64,000 nucleotides of DNA from Kingdonia uniflora (lineage: Eukaryota; Streptophyta; Magnoliopsida; Ranunculales; Circaeasteraceae): contig JACGCM010002205.1 in assembly GCA_014058105.1 (NCBI GenBank), forward strand, positions 3,596,001 to 3,660,000, in the 5' to 3' direction. The notes under the pieces are model-generated. The model had not been told where the DNA came from. It was given only the letters and a program-made list of their open reading frames with translations, and searched no databases. The position numbers and the translations under genes are program-made. Shown piece after piece: positions 1 through 11,500 of the stretch. Numbering within the stretch: the first letter of the stretch is position 1; every line of letters begins with the position of its first letter.

Positions 1-435
1 TGCCCCGTGCAAAAAATAAATCATTATATATGTCGTGTGTGTACCCTGTTAATTCGTTTACAATGACTTGGTCCAAGTTTCAAAATGGTTGTGAACTTAG
101 TTACTCCTAGTTGAGGTTCACGGTACTTTCTTAGAAGGAGAGAAATGTTCTTATGTGCAGCGAGTGTGACTAACCTTGAGAGTATTTTCTTAATGTTTTG
201 ACCTTGAGAAGGGAGAGAATGTGAAATATATAAGTCAAAGAAGGGTTTGATGTTATTTCCAGCTTCCCCGTAGGTACATAGAAGAGGAGACCATCATTGT
301 ACAAGTTCAAGCCTTGAATTGTCAAAATTTTAGGTCAAGAAAACCAACACAAGACCAAGTCATCAAGCCAAGCCATGATAATCTTATCTAAATTTTTGTT
401 TTACCTCGTCATATTATTTTCGGTACATTGATCAT
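1..435. other. Intergenic sequence, nothing recognised
   Basis: No open frame of useful length, no terminal repeats and no family motif seen on either strand. It is AT-rich non-coding sequence left of the dispersed repeat that starts near 436. Confidence 0.5.
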
Positions 436-1606
436 GGAGAGCCACTACTTGGCACCCCATTTTTACTCTTACATGTACACTCCCAACAAAATCTATTAAA
501 GATGAGTACCAAATCAAAAGTTATCTCTCACACTCCCCTGAAAATTAAAATAACTCTCATTCCTCCCTCTAGTATTTCCCTCTTTTCTCTTTCTCCTCTC
601 TCTCTCTCATCCCTTTCTCTCTTTCTTTCTTTCTTTTCTCTCTTTCTTTCATATGGGGCAACAATAGAGCTTTCCCAAATGTGTTAGGGACTTAGAAGTG
701 TTTGAAAGGTATGAAAGAGAAAAAAAAATAATAAGGCCATGTTTGTTTTTTGGCCAAGTGTGAGAAGAAGTGTGATCTTTTGAAAACTTCTCATTTTTGG
801 CATGTTTGTTTTTTTATAAAAGTTGGCATTCTCTCCAGAAAAAATAAAAACTGGAAGTCTGGCCTACTTCCAACCTCAAAACTTCACACACACACACCCC
901 TGAAGTTTTTTGGGTTGACTTCCGACCAAAAAATTTCCAGTTTGGCTTTGACTGGTCGTTTTGCCGCTATACCACGGTCTGGTCGTTTCCCACCTGTCAA
1001 CAGTTTAAGTGGGGGTATTTTAGTCAATTCAAGCCCAAAAATATGAAATCTGCCAAATCAATAACCACCCACCTCCCCAAACTTGCCAAATCATTAACCA
1101 ATGTTAAAACAAAACAAAAACCGACCAAAGGAATACAACGCCTCCCTCGCAGCGCCTTCGCTCTCCCTCGCAGCCCTCCCTCGACCCTCTCTCTGTCCAA
1201 CAACGCTCTCCCTCGCAACGCCTTCACTCTCTCATAAGCTCCTCCTTCTCCCTCGCAGCGCCCACCCTCTCTCCCTCGCAGAGTCAACATCACCTCTCTC
1301 TCCCTCACAGCATCAACAACGCCTCCCAAACAGCTTCACCCTCTCCCTACCCTCTCTCCCAAACAGCACCTCCAACCACCTCTCTCCCGTCCTCCAATAA
1401 CGCCTTCAACAACGGTATTTTACATTCTCTCTCTATGTTTATTTCTATTAGTTTACGAATTACATTGTGATGAATTAAATGTGATTGGTTAAATAAATTA
1501 AATGTGATGAATTACATTGTGATGATTGTTGGGTTTTATTTAGAAATTGTGATTGGTTTGTTTGGTTAGTTTGTTGAATTGTGATGAATAAAATGTGGTT
1601 TATAGG

Positions 1607-2962
1607 ATGGATCAATATGATGATGAAACATTAGAATTAGAGGCCATTGCTGCGGCTGCAGCCACTGCGGTTAACCTAGTATTGTTGTTGGTTGAGGCTA
1701 CCCAATATGATAGAACACCTTATGTTAATAGGAGGGAGCACAGGAATGCAAACTTACGTTGGTTGTATGATGAAAGTGATATTATCTGCCATAATATGTT
1801 GCGAATGAATAAGGTTTGCTTCATTAGTTTTTGTGATAGGCTGAGAGGGAAGGGTTTGAGAGCTAGCAAACATTTAGATGTTGAAGAACAGGGGCAATAT
1901 TCTTGTTAATTGTAGGCCATGACACTAGGTTTAGGCATGCCCAGGCTTCAACCATGAGGTCATTGGAAACTATTTCCAAGTATTTTCATGTTGTTTTGAA
2001 GTATGTTTTGAGGTTGGGTAAAAACTTAATCAAACATGCAACTCCTAACTTGTCTCTTGCCAATAGAAACAATCATCATGCTTGGGCCAACACTTACTTC
2101 CAGGTATATATATTTACTTCAAGGTTGGGTTCATATTTTAAGTACAAGTTGATGGGATGGTTTATGGTTTATTTTCTTTAGGATTGTGTTGGAGCAGTGG
2201 ATGGCTCATTCATCCCTGCAACAGTCCCTCTTGAAGATCAACCTAGGTATCGCACTAGGAAGGGGATATAAAGCAGAATGTGCTTGTTGCTTGTTCCTTT
2301 GACATAAAAATAACTGAGATATTTGTTGGATGGGAAGGTTCAGCTCATGATAGCAAGATCTTGAGAGCTGCAGTTAATGATGACATGTATCCGTTTACGG
2401 TGTCAAGAGGCAAATGATAATATATTTATAATATCATCCCTAATATTTTACTTGCAATTTTTGGTTTACAATCTTAATATGCACAGTTTAATTTATTTCA
2501 GATCATTACTACTTGGGGAATGCTGGATTTCCCCAAGCTCCTGGTTTTTTAGTTCCATATCGAGGTGTACGCTATCATCTTAATGAACATCGAGAGGGGA
2601 ATAGTCCTCAGACTCCACAAGAGTTATACAATTATCGACACTCCTAGCTAAGGAACATCATTGAGCGTCTGTTTGGGGTCATGAAGATATGTTTTGCCTG
2701 TTTGCGCACAGAACCCCATTATGATGTTGAAACTTAAACCAATGTTATTGTTGCATGTTGTATCATTCACAACCATATCATAGAGGTAGATCCACATGAT
2801 AACTTAGAAGATCCAGATACAGAAGAAGAGGAACATGGAGAAATGCCTCATGAAGAAATAGGAGCATTAGGGGGAACTGAAGCATTGACCAATTTTAGGG
2901 ATCACCTGTGTGCAAACATGTGGCTTGAGTATGTCAACTCTGACCACTATCATCCTGCCTGA
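1607..2962 (+). pseudogene. PIF/Harbinger transposase (DDE_Tnp_4/HARBI1-like), broken
   Basis: Pieces in several frames give the family order. An N-terminal part starts MDQYDDETLELEAIAAAA just after an intron-acceptor-like TATAG. A helix-turn-helix-like stretch follows (FRHAQASTMRSLETISKYFH). Then come the three catalytic segments: Asp in GAVDGSFIPA (about 2200), Asp in GSAHDSKIL (about 2350) and Glu in NIIERLFGVMK (about 2660). The C-terminal part has acidic EEEEHGE and ends SDHYHPA before TGA at 2960-2962. A stop at 1907-1909 and later frame changes inactivate it. An acceptor-like CTTTAG at about 2181 and a second break near 2415-2500 fit introns. The product would have cut and pasted the element at TWA sites. 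Confidence 0.85.
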
Positions 2963-3209
2963 GTCATCTATTTTGTACTATTTTTATCTGTTTGTTTACT
3001 ACTCTTTTATTGCATCCTTTATTATGACTATGGTATGAGATCACTTTAATAAGTCTGTTTGGTATGCCTCTTGTTTGGTATTTATATTTTTGGTTTTCAC
3101 TATTGTTATGACTAAGTATTATATGTCTCTAATGTATTGTATAGTGTATGTAGATTAACAGGTTATTATGTGTTATGACATATTCATGATTTATTATTTT
3201 GTAGGTGTG

Positions 3210-3548
3210 ATGGCTAGGTATTATGTAGTTTTTGTAGGGCGTGTACCCAGAGTATATGAGACATGGGAGGAGACACCCCCCCAGGTCTCAGGTTTTCGGG
3301 GAGCTATTCATAGAAGAGTTAATTCAAGGGCAGAGGTTGATCGTTTGTTTGTTGTATTTGTTGAGGAGAGGCATGTTCAGAGGGAAGTAGCTTTGGAGGA
3401 GGAAGAATCCTCACCAATTGTTGAGGTCGAGGAAGCTGAAGACGTAGAGGATCTAGGTGGGATGGTTGTGAGGGATGTGTATGGTTGGATTTTCTGTGTT
3501 GTTTTAGCTTGTGTTGGAGTGGTGTGTTGTAAAGTAGGTAATAAGTGA
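3210..3548 (+). CDS. PIF accessory ORF with RNase H1 N-terminal / viroplasmin-like domain
   Basis: This 112-aa frame lies between the transposase and the right inverted repeat. ATG 3210 is chosen because TTTTGTAG just before it resembles an intron acceptor and the domain begins there; an in-frame ATG at 3168 is also possible. Residues 1-46 (MARYYVVFVGRVPRVYETW, then a QVSGFRGA segment) match the hybrid-binding domain found at the N terminus of eukaryotic RNase H1 and in caulimovirus viroplasmin, including the Tyr-Tyr-Val, Gly-Arg, Trp and Gly-Phe-Gly-Ala landmarks. Then comes an acidic stretch (EEEESSP...EVEEAEDVED) and a hydrophobic C-terminal run (WIFCVVLACVGVVCC). No RNase H catalytic domain follows. 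That domain binds RNA-DNA hybrids in known proteins; its role here is unknown. Confidence 0.62.
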   Translation: MARYYVVFVGRVPRVYETWEETPPQVSGFRGAIHRRVNSRAEVDRLFVVFVEERHVQREVALEEEESSPIVEVEEAEDVEDLGGMVVRDVYGWIFCVVLACVGVVCCKVGNK

Positions 3549-4075
3549 TTATTTTAATTTTAGAGGTGTTGATCGACTGGTATTTTCTTGTATGACTATG
3601 AGGAATGTTTTCCTTTATATTTGGTTTTATATGTATTTTTGATGTTTTTGTTGAGAAACTTCTAATTTGTAGTCAAATTAGATGGTTCAGCCAAAAGACT
3701 AGTGAGAAGTTGAAGTTAGAAGTCAGGATTTTAAGTACAAGTTTTAACCTTCTGCCAAACGCACACGAGTTTTTTCCAATCTTCTAACTTCAAAATTTCC
3801 TACCTCTACCTACATCTTCTCACCTCTTCCTACCTCTTCTCACCCAAAAAAAACAAACAAACATGGCCTAAGAGAGAGAGAGATATGAGAGAGGGAGGTG
3901 GAAGAGAGATGTATAGAGAAGTGAGATAGGGGTGTAATAGAGAGTTGAAAGGGAGAGAGAGAGGTGCATGGGAGAGAGAGGTGAAAGAGAAAGGAAAAGA
4001 AAAAAGGTGTTAAAGTTTTTATTTTTTTGAGTGGGGCAAGTTTAATTATTTTGGAGTTAGTTCATCTTTTCTTTA

Positions 4076-4798
4076 AAAAGTTTAGAAAGGAAGATTACTT
4101 TTGAGGTAGGCATCTAGTAAAATCGGGATGCGCAAATAAAGTCTCCTCCCTGATCGTCTAAAAAGCACTACAACAGTGTAAATTAATTGGATTTCAGTGG
4201 GGGCGTCAAGGGTTGTAATGTTTCCAAGGTTTCATGGTTATTTTCAACTCAAAACATTTTAGCAAAAAAGTTTAATGCTAGCGTGAAGCATGTTTCTAAC
4301 AAGAAATCTGGAATGTGGTTTGGAAATTTATGGAACTTATATATGAAGTATATGATAAGTAGAAATATTATCAGAAGTTGTTTCATATTTTTCTGGAAAA
4401 GAGAAACCAAACATACAATTACGACTAAAAAGATGGACGTTATACAAGTGTTTCAAAGGAAACATGAGTACGAGAGAACTACTTCCACACAAATGAACAG
4501 AGTTCAATATCACTTTTAAGAAAGCTTACAACAGAACTAGAGCAAGGCCAAACATAGCAATTATTTTCAAATTTAACGAGCAATAGGTTAATATTCAGAG
4601 ATTCATACACCCCAATTAACATCAGAAACAATGTAGCAAGATGTCCTACTCACCCATGTCTATGACAAAGAGCCACAAAGCATACAGTAGGGGAAAAATT
4701 CTGTCTCCTGCATCTACCTTGTACTGTGTACTTATTAGTTTCTACACTATTGCAGATTCTGACTCCTTCGATTTTACCTTCGGTTGCACCTTGGACTT
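4076..4798. other. 3' flank of the bL25 gene
   Basis: No gene supported. A 110-codon plus-strand frame at 4187-4519 resembles nothing I know and has non-coding composition. The part next to 4799 would hold the minus-strand 3' UTR of the bL25 gene, but I could not pick a clear poly(A) signal. A CACTACAACA string at about 4168 resembles a CACTA end but has no partner. Confidence 0.4.
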
Positions 4799-5004
4799 TT
4801 AAGTTGGTTTTGTTGCCACAACCTTACATATCACAATGTCATCTTCCCCATATACATTCTTAAAGGATGAGGGAATCTTAAGATCACTCATTAACACTTT
4901 ATCTCCAATGTCTAGCTTGCTAACATCCACTTCAAATTTTGAAGGAATTTGCTCAACTGGGCAGTTCATTCTCAATTTTGATATCACCTTCTTCAAGTGT
5001 CCAC
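4799..5004 (-). CDS. bL25-type organellar ribosomal protein, exon 3
   Basis: This terminal coding exon holds the C-terminal beta domain of a bL25/TL5 (CTC) protein: GGHLKKVISKLRMNCP, then IPSKFEVDVSKLDIGDK, VLMSDLKIP and a final VICKVVATKPT before the stop at 4799. It follows a good acceptor (TTTTTTTGTGTGGAAAACAG, AG at 5006-5005) and starts in phase 1, completing Gly with the last G of exon 2. The frame is free of stops. The KKGG...IEVDVS.LDIGDK pattern is what I remember from plant bL25 homologues. It lies 22.4 kb from exon 2 with no closer candidate. It could instead be an isolated copy, but the matching phase and residues argue against that. Confidence 0.82.
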
Positions 5005-5164
5005 CTGTTTTCCACACAAAAAAGACTGTGTTCAACAGTTCAAACTATAAGAAAAAGAAAAAAAGCTATTCCAAAACTACTCTCTGTCATAAGTCAAAAG
5101 AAACTTATTAACACTTTAATACATAGTTAGATTTTCAAATCATTGAAACTGCAGTTAAAGATAA

Positions 5165-5658
5165 GATTCTCAGTGTACATCAAAAAGAAGACCTCCGAGT
5201 CTGGCACTATGTTTATGCAGAATCGAACATTGGTGGGTTTTCTGGCTGAAGTATGTTTCAGGCAACAGCTTCAGAACAGATAATGAACCTTTAAACATGC
5301 CAACACAAGGGTTTACTCAGATGATAGTGCAGATGATGAAGAGCAAAATGCTCCAGGAGTCTCAGGGTGGCCCATAATTATCTCTCAGATTCAGAATGAG
5401 AACCGACCAGAGAGGAATGCATTTGGACCTACTGGTCAAGTTTACATGAACTAAACAGCAAAAAATGGTTGTTGGATAATGTACAAATGTTTCATGCATG
5501 ATGTGCGAGGAGGAGGATGTCCCAGACTCAGTAATAAACGCATGCAACAGTTTTTACTATGAAGTTTTTTTAATCCCAACAAACCTTGTAAGCCTACAAT
5601 TTGGACAGAGGCTTGGAGTGGCAGATTTACTAAATTTAGCGACACTACTCACCAGCGA
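5165..5658 (+). pseudogene. Beta-galactosidase pseudogene, segment 1
   Basis: Frame-shifted pieces read [17 protein letters not shown], then [14 protein letters not shown] (the NEN site, the usual acid/base NEY region with Tyr changed), [15 protein letters not shown], and [18 protein letters not shown] up to the chromovirus at 5659. The second catalytic Glu region (WTEAW) is present. An internal stop replaces Trp in VYMNxTAKN. Confidence 0.85.
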
Positions 5659-7131
5659 TGTGACGCCTCAGCCGATCAAGCCCAAATTTTGTACAGAGTA
5701 GCTTTAGGATGTGTTATCAATAATCTATGAACCTGTAAGAGTAGCTTTCCTTTTTGGCTTAGCAATAAGATTAAGCAACAGCAACTAGTTTTCAGAAACA
5801 GCGGCAAACTTTTTGGTAACGAAAGCAGCAGCAATGGTAAACCGAAACTCAGATGGTAGAGGTAGCAGCAATGGTAAACAGCGGCAGGTACTCCGGTAAC
5901 TCAGATTTGTTAACAGCAAGTACTCCGGCAGTTAATGACAGTAACTCAGTTGTACAGTAGCAGCAATGGTAAGTACAAGATCAGTTCTGTTTTCTGGTTT
6001 GTAGAGTTGAGGAAATAGCAGTTTCAGTAGCACAAAAACAACAGCAACAGTTGGTAATCTACGGTAATAAACAACAGTAGCAGCGCAGTTTGTACTCCGG
6101 GAAAACGCAGCAGTAAACTCCGGCGAATAGCAGCAATGTATTAGCACAAGAATAACATGCAGGTTCAGCAGCAAAAACAGTTGGATAAGTAGGTTTCAAC
6201 TCCGGCAAACAGCAATTATTAGCGAAGTTTAGGCAGCAAGAACAACAGCAATTCGTAACAGTAAGAACTGATAAATAAGGAGAAGCTCGAGGCGTGGGTC
6301 GCACTCTCTTTAAAGAGTATTTCGACCTACCTCGGGTAAGGCAACGAAGGTCTGATCTCTTCCAGGATACAACGAGCGTAACGTATACAATAGCTTCAGT
6401 TATCCCGGAAGTCTACGTAAAAGAATAAGTGTGCACCTCAAGTAAACCGTAAATGAAGTTAGAGAGAGAGAGATGAAAAGAGCAGATAGAGAGAAGTTCT
6501 TTTTTTGTGTTGTAAAGGTGGTAGAACCAAAGGTATTTAAAGGGAAGATGCAACAACTCTTTCCTTTATTTTCGTCAATGGAAGTTTGAACTCTTTGAAC
6601 TGTTAAAGTGGAGACGAGTTCCTAAAGATTAGGTCCACTAGCTGTTGGTGGAGAGACCAAGCAAGAGTCCACAACCCAAACCCAAGTCCAAGTGGATAAC
6701 CTCTTTGTAAAAAGAAAAGATGAGCCCAACCCCAGAAGCTTTTGTTAAATTCCAACAGGATGTAATAAAGCCATGTATAAATTTTTGTTTATTTTTGTAA
6801 AGCTTAGGTTAGGCAAAATGGGGAATACGCTTCGTATCCAACTTTGATGTTTCCTTTTGGTTCTTAGTTATTTCCTTAGTAGCTATATATGTAGATGACT
6901 TGTATCCGATATATCCAAGAAGGAATTTAAGCTTTGTAATTGTTGTTGATAAATGAATGAAATGATGCTTTCAAAGACCTTTTGTACAGTGTTTGTGTTG
7001 CCTTGATTTTATGTGATCTTATGCGATAGTGTGTTTTAAAAACGATTGAAAGAGACGAATAAATAGGCTTACTTGAGGCACGTGCCTTGAGTGCCGCACG
7101 TGCCAAGCTTGAGTTAAGTTGGTCCGTGTCA
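5659..7131 (+). repeat. 5' LTR of chromovirus, interrupted by an insertion
   Basis: It matches the 3' LTR (12155-12576) from TGTGACGCC to GTGTCA, apart from an extra 1051 bp between 'aggat' (5706-5710) and 'gtaataaag' (6762 on). Confidence 0.92.
5711..6757. mobile_element. Probable solo LTR inside the chromovirus 5' LTR
   Basis: It begins TGTTATCAATAATC, ends AAATTCCAACA, and is flanked by GGAT on both sides (5707-5710, 6758-6761). The duplicated string can be read as up to 7 bp (aggatgt), so the exact target duplication is ambiguous. The inside has degenerate 'aacagcagcaatggtaa' and 'actccggcaa' runs, a GA-rich stretch near 6455, and no coding frame of note. The TG...CA ends and absence of coding sequence suggest a solo LTR (perhaps copia), but no second copy is in the window to prove it. 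Confidence 0.65.
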
Positions 7132-7133
7132 GT

Positions 7134-7145
7134 TGGTATCAGAGC
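7134..7145 (+). other. Primer binding site, initiator tRNA-Met
   Basis: TGGTATCAGAGC follows the 5' LTR end by two bases and complements the 3' end of plant initiator methionine tRNA. It is the usual primer of many gypsy and copia elements. Confidence 0.9.
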
Positions 7146-7176
7146 TAACGTTTGAGTAGAAAGCGATCTAGTTGCT

Positions 7177-8527
7177 ATGGCGGAGGGTCCCAATGCTACA
7201 GACCCCACCCCGGGCCTTGCCCCGCAGGCGGTAGGACCACCCATTAATCCCAAGCCGGTGAACACGCGAATGCGGTTGGACAAATTAGAGTCTAAGATGC
7301 AGGCTCTAGGTGGGATTATTGATCAGGTAACAACTTTGGAGGAACGATTGGATGGATTTACAGACGATCAGGCCCTATATGGGCGAACGTCTCGTTACGC
7401 TAGGAGTAGTTGAAGGAAATATGGCTACTCTTCTGGATCAGGTAGCTGAACTATCTTCGAAGGTGAATCTCCTAGTTAAGGTTGCTGGGAATGGTGAACC
7501 GGCACCTTTGGGCGGCGGTATAGAACGGCCCAGAATCAAGGTCCCCGAACCTAGGGCGTACGAGGGGGCGAGGGACGCAAAAGAGGTGGGGAACTTCCTC
7601 TTTGATATGGAGACGTACTTCAACGTAGTCAGCCTGATAGCGAATGTGCAAAGGTCTCGATGGCCACCATGTACCTCGCCGGTGACGCTAAACTATGGTG
7701 GCCACCAAGTATGCCGAGATCCAGAGCGGTCACTGTGTTATTAACACGTGGGATGACTTGAAGAAAGAGTTGAAGAATCAGTTCCTACCCGAGAATGTTG
7801 AGTTCATTGCTCGGAAGAGTTTAAGGCAACTAAAGCAGACAGGCAACATCCGTGAATATGTGAAGCGGTTCTCAGCCCTAATGTTGGATATCCGTGACAT
7901 GTCTGAAAAAGATAAGTTGTTTTGTTTCTTGGAAGGTTTGAAACCCTAGTTCCAGAATGAACTACAAAGGCAACGGGTTCAAGATTTGGCATCCGCAATG
8001 GCATTTGTTGAGCGTATCAACGACTACACTCCTATGCAGGGTGAACGTCGACCGGCTCAGTCTCAGTCTAGTTCCCAGTCGCAACAGAGAACGGGATCCT
8101 CCTATAATTACAATAAAGGCAAGAATGGGGGATACCAAGCTAGAAGTGCGGGAGACCAAGGTCATGGCCAGAGAGAAGTGGCAAAGCAAGTACGGGCGGG
8201 GCCTCGAGTTCTAATTTTGGGAGAGAGTACCGCAGGCCACGAAACAATGGTGATGCCTCCTCCTCGTCCAGGTTTCAAGGGCGTCCAGGGAACTTGAAGT
8301 ATTTTCTCTGTGGAGGGAATCACAAAGCCTATCAATGTCCTCAGAAGACGGCCTTGAATGCTCTAATGGCATCGCAAGGAGACCAAGCCAATGATGCCAC
8401 CCATGGAAATGATAGCGGTGAAACTCATATGGGTTCTCTTTACTTGCTCAACGCCGTGACCACTCAGTTGCCAGATACGAAGCCTAAGAAGGGACTCATG
8501 TACGTGGACCTCAGTATTAATGGGTAA
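7177..8527 (+). pseudogene. Chromovirus gag, broken
   Basis: It starts MAEGPNATDPTPG at 7177. After frameshifts, typical gag capsid text follows: IKVPEPRAYEGARDAKEV, TMYLAGDAKLWW, LPENVEFIARKSLRQLKQ and REYVKRFSALMLDI. A stop replaces a residue after CFLEGLKP (7947). The zinc knuckle near 8290-8330 reads YFLCGGNHKAYQC, so the first Cys of the expected CCHC is Tyr. The product would form the particle that packages element RNA. Confidence 0.85.
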
Positions 8528-8539
8528 AGCACTTCGGCG

Positions 8540-11500
8540 ATGGTTGATACAGGTGCTACCCATAGCTTTATTGCCATTCAGGAAGCGAATCATTTGGGAC
8601 TGCGTTTAGTGAAAGATTTCAGCAGGATGAAAGCTGTCAACTCCGCCGCAATGTCGATACATGGTGTTGCCAAGTTGATTCCAGTTAAGATGGGACAGTG
8701 GAGTGGGAAGGTTAACCTTCTCGCAGTGACGTTGGATGATTTTAAGATTATTTTGGGAATGGACTTTCTCCGCTACCACAAAGCAGTGTCGATGTCGTAC
8801 GTCAATCCCTTGGGGATTTTTGGTGATAATCCCTCGATCATACAGATGTCCACGCATAGGGATGAAGGCAGAATATTATCAGTTCATCAGTTGGAGAAGG
8901 GATTGAGGCGGCGAGGAGAGTTAACTTACCTCGCCACCTTGCGGTTAGAGTCGGATGATCAGAACCATAATGCCCTGCCGACGGAAGTTTCTCGGGTACT
9001 TACTGAGTTCAAGGATGTGATGCCGAAGGAACTGCCAAAGGTGTTACCTCCACGAAGGCCTATCGATCATCAGATCGAGTTAGCCCCTGAAACCAAACCT
9101 CCTGCTAAAGGACCGTATAGAATGAGTCTGCCTGAACTAGTAGATCTTCGGAAACAACTTAACGGACTGTTGGAATCGGGCTTTATTCGCCCCTCAAAGG
9201 CATCATATGGTGCCCCGGTCTTATTTCAGAAGAAACACGATGGAAGTCTGCGATTGTGTGTCGACTATCGAGCTCTGAACAAGGTAACGGTGAAGAACAA
9301 GTACCCAATACCGCTCATTGCCGATTTATTTGACCAGCTTACATCCGCGAAGTACTTCTCTAAACTTGATTTGAGATCGGGTTACTATCAAGTCAGGATT
9401 GTTGTCGGAGATGAACCGAAGACGACCTGTTCCACTCGGTATGGGGCATATTAATTTCTTGTCATGCCATTCGGCCTGACCAATGCTCCTGCAACATTCT
9501 GTACTCTTATGAATGAGCTCTTCCGAAAATATATCGACAAGTTTGTGGTGGTAAACTTGGATGATATTGTTATCTACAGCCGCACTATGGAAGAGCACCT
9601 TGAACATCTTCGCCTGGTATTCCAAGTCCTCCGACATAACCAGCTATATGTCAAGTTGGAGAAATGCTCGTTTGCCCAGGAACAAGTTATGTTTCTTGGA
9701 CACGTTATTGGCGAAGGACAAATCCGCATGGATATGGAAAAGGTCCGCGCTATTGAGGAGTGAAAAGCTCCTACGGAGGTTACAGAAGGAATGAACTACT
9801 ACCGCAAGTTCATCCAGGGATATTCAAAGCGCGCGGCACTTCTTACTGATCTCCACAAGAAGGACTTATCTTGGTCATGGTCCGAGAAATGTCAAACAGC
9901 CTTTGACGAGCCTTTGACGATCTGAAGCATGCGGTGATGAACAACCCAGTCTTAGCCTTGCCAAATATTACCAAGCCGTTCGAAGTACATACCGATGCGT
10001 CTGATTACGCTATTGGTGGAGTGTTGTTACAAGATGAGCATCCAGTTGCATATGAAAACAAAACAGGAAACTGAATGATACAGAGAGACGATATTCAGCC
10101 CAGCAGAAGGAACTCTTAGCTATTGTGCATTGTCTGCGAGTATGGCGACATTATTTGTTGAGAATGAAGGTTCTGGTGAAGACCGATAATAGTGCGACAA
10201 GCCATTTCCTTACACAGAAGAAGTTGACCTCAAAGCAGGCTCGTTGGCAAGAGTTTCTAGCAAAGATTGATTTAGATCTTGAGCACAAGCCAGGGAGGAT
10301 GAACAATGTACCGGATGCGTTGAGCCATAAAGCTGAACTAGCGGCCATCTATATAGCCGCCGAACAGTCTCACTCTCATATTACCAACACTCTCCAAGAT
10401 AGGATCCGTGAAGGATTGGCAGTAGATCCTCAGACCCAAATCATCATTAACTTGGTGAAACAAGGGAAGACAAAACGGTTCTGGGTAGAAGATGGTCTTT
10501 TATATACAAAGGGGCAGCAGATTTATGTTCCTCCGTTTACAGGACTAAGACGGGAGCTGATAAGGGAGTGTCATGACACCCTTTGGGCAGGCCATCCAGG
10601 TTGGCAAAGAACACTATCCCTGGTCTTTTATATACAAAGGGAGAGCGGATTTATGTTCCTCAGTTTGCAGGACTAAGACGAGAGCTGATAAGGGAGTGTC
10701 ATGACACCCTTTGGGCAGGCCATCCAGGTTGGCAAAGAACACTATCCCTGGTCTTTTATATACAAAGGGAGAGTGGATTTATGTTCCTCAGTTTGCAGGA
10801 CTAAGACGAGAGCTGATAAGGGAGTGTCATGACACCCTTTGGGCAGGCCATCCAGGTTGGCAGAGAACACTATCCCTGTTGCACAAAGGTTATTATTGGC
10901 CCAATGATCAGAACGAAGTGATGAATTATACGCGGACTTGTCACATTTGTCAGCAAGACAAAGTGGATCGGGACTTGCCACTGGGACAGCTTGAACCACT
11001 TCCTGTACCAAAACGACCTTGGGAAAGCGTCTCTCTAGACTTTATCTCCGGGTTACCTAAGACGAAAGGATATGGTTCCATACTCGTGATCATCGACAGA
11101 TTCTCTAAGTATGCAATGTTCATTCCAGCCCCGATTATTTGCACGGCAGATAAAACAGCGCATTTCTTTGTGAAGCACGTTGTTAAGTATTGGGGCGAGC
11201 CACAGGACATTGTCAGTGACAGAGATCCGAGATTTACTGGAAAGTTTTGGAGGGAAGTGTTTAGATCACTGGGATCCACTCTCAACTTCTCAACCAGTAA
11301 CCACCCACATCAGATGGTCAGACTGAACGCTTCAATGCAATGTTGGAAGAATACCTCCGACACTTCGTCAGGGCGAACAAGAAGAACTGGGCCGAACTCT
11401 TGGATGTAGCACAGTTTTGCAGAAGAGTTCATCAACCAACAAGAGTCCCTCTGAGATACTATTGGGACAGTAGCCCCTCACCGCACACCGTGGTCTCCGA

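Larger units (their letters stand above)
735..3868 (+). mobile_element. PIF/Harbinger DNA transposon (3134 bp)
   Basis: The ends are inverted repeats. The left end reads GGCCATGTTTGTTTTTTGG and the right end, reversed, reads GGCCATGTTTGTTTGTTT. Both are flanked by the 3-bp target duplication TAA (732-734 and 3869-3871), the TWA type used by PIF/Harbinger elements. Inside are a broken HARBI1-like transposase (1607-2962) and a second ORF (3210-3548). The usual Myb/SANT-like accessory ORF was not found. The transposase has stops and frameshifts, so the copy is not autonomous. The element lies about 0.9 kb downstream of the bL25 gene's stop codon. Confidence 0.88.
436..4075 (+). repeat. Dispersed repeat copy 1, split by a PIF/Harbinger element
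   Basis: Sequence from about 436 (gagccactacttggcacccc) to 734 and from 3872 to about 4075 aligns, in order, with the reverse complement of 28555-28095. Shared landmarks are the gagccactacttgg start, a CT-rich stretch, a ccaaatgtg...gggactta...gaagtgtttg block, and a GA-rich block ending in a G-rich run. Copy 2 at 28095-28555 lacks the 3.1-kb insert, which shows that the PIF element jumped into copy 1. I could not define termini or a target duplication, so the class of the repeat is unknown. Confidence 0.6.

Noticed and set aside
502..687. 61-aa Ser/Leu-rich plus-strand frame
   Set aside because: It is a translation of a CT-rich low-complexity run within the dispersed repeat.
1024..1400. Overlapping frames on both strands rich in Arg/Gly or Ser/Pro
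   Set aside because: Low-complexity 'ctccctcgcagc' repeats inside the PIF element open several frames at once; no motif is present.
4187..4519. 110-aa plus-strand frame downstream of bL25
   Set aside because: No family resemblance, AT-driven composition, no neighbours supporting a gene.
5932..6304. Two 80-aa minus-strand frames rich in Cys/Tyr/Ala
   Set aside because: They are the reverse of cagcaatggtaa-type repeats in the inserted LTR.
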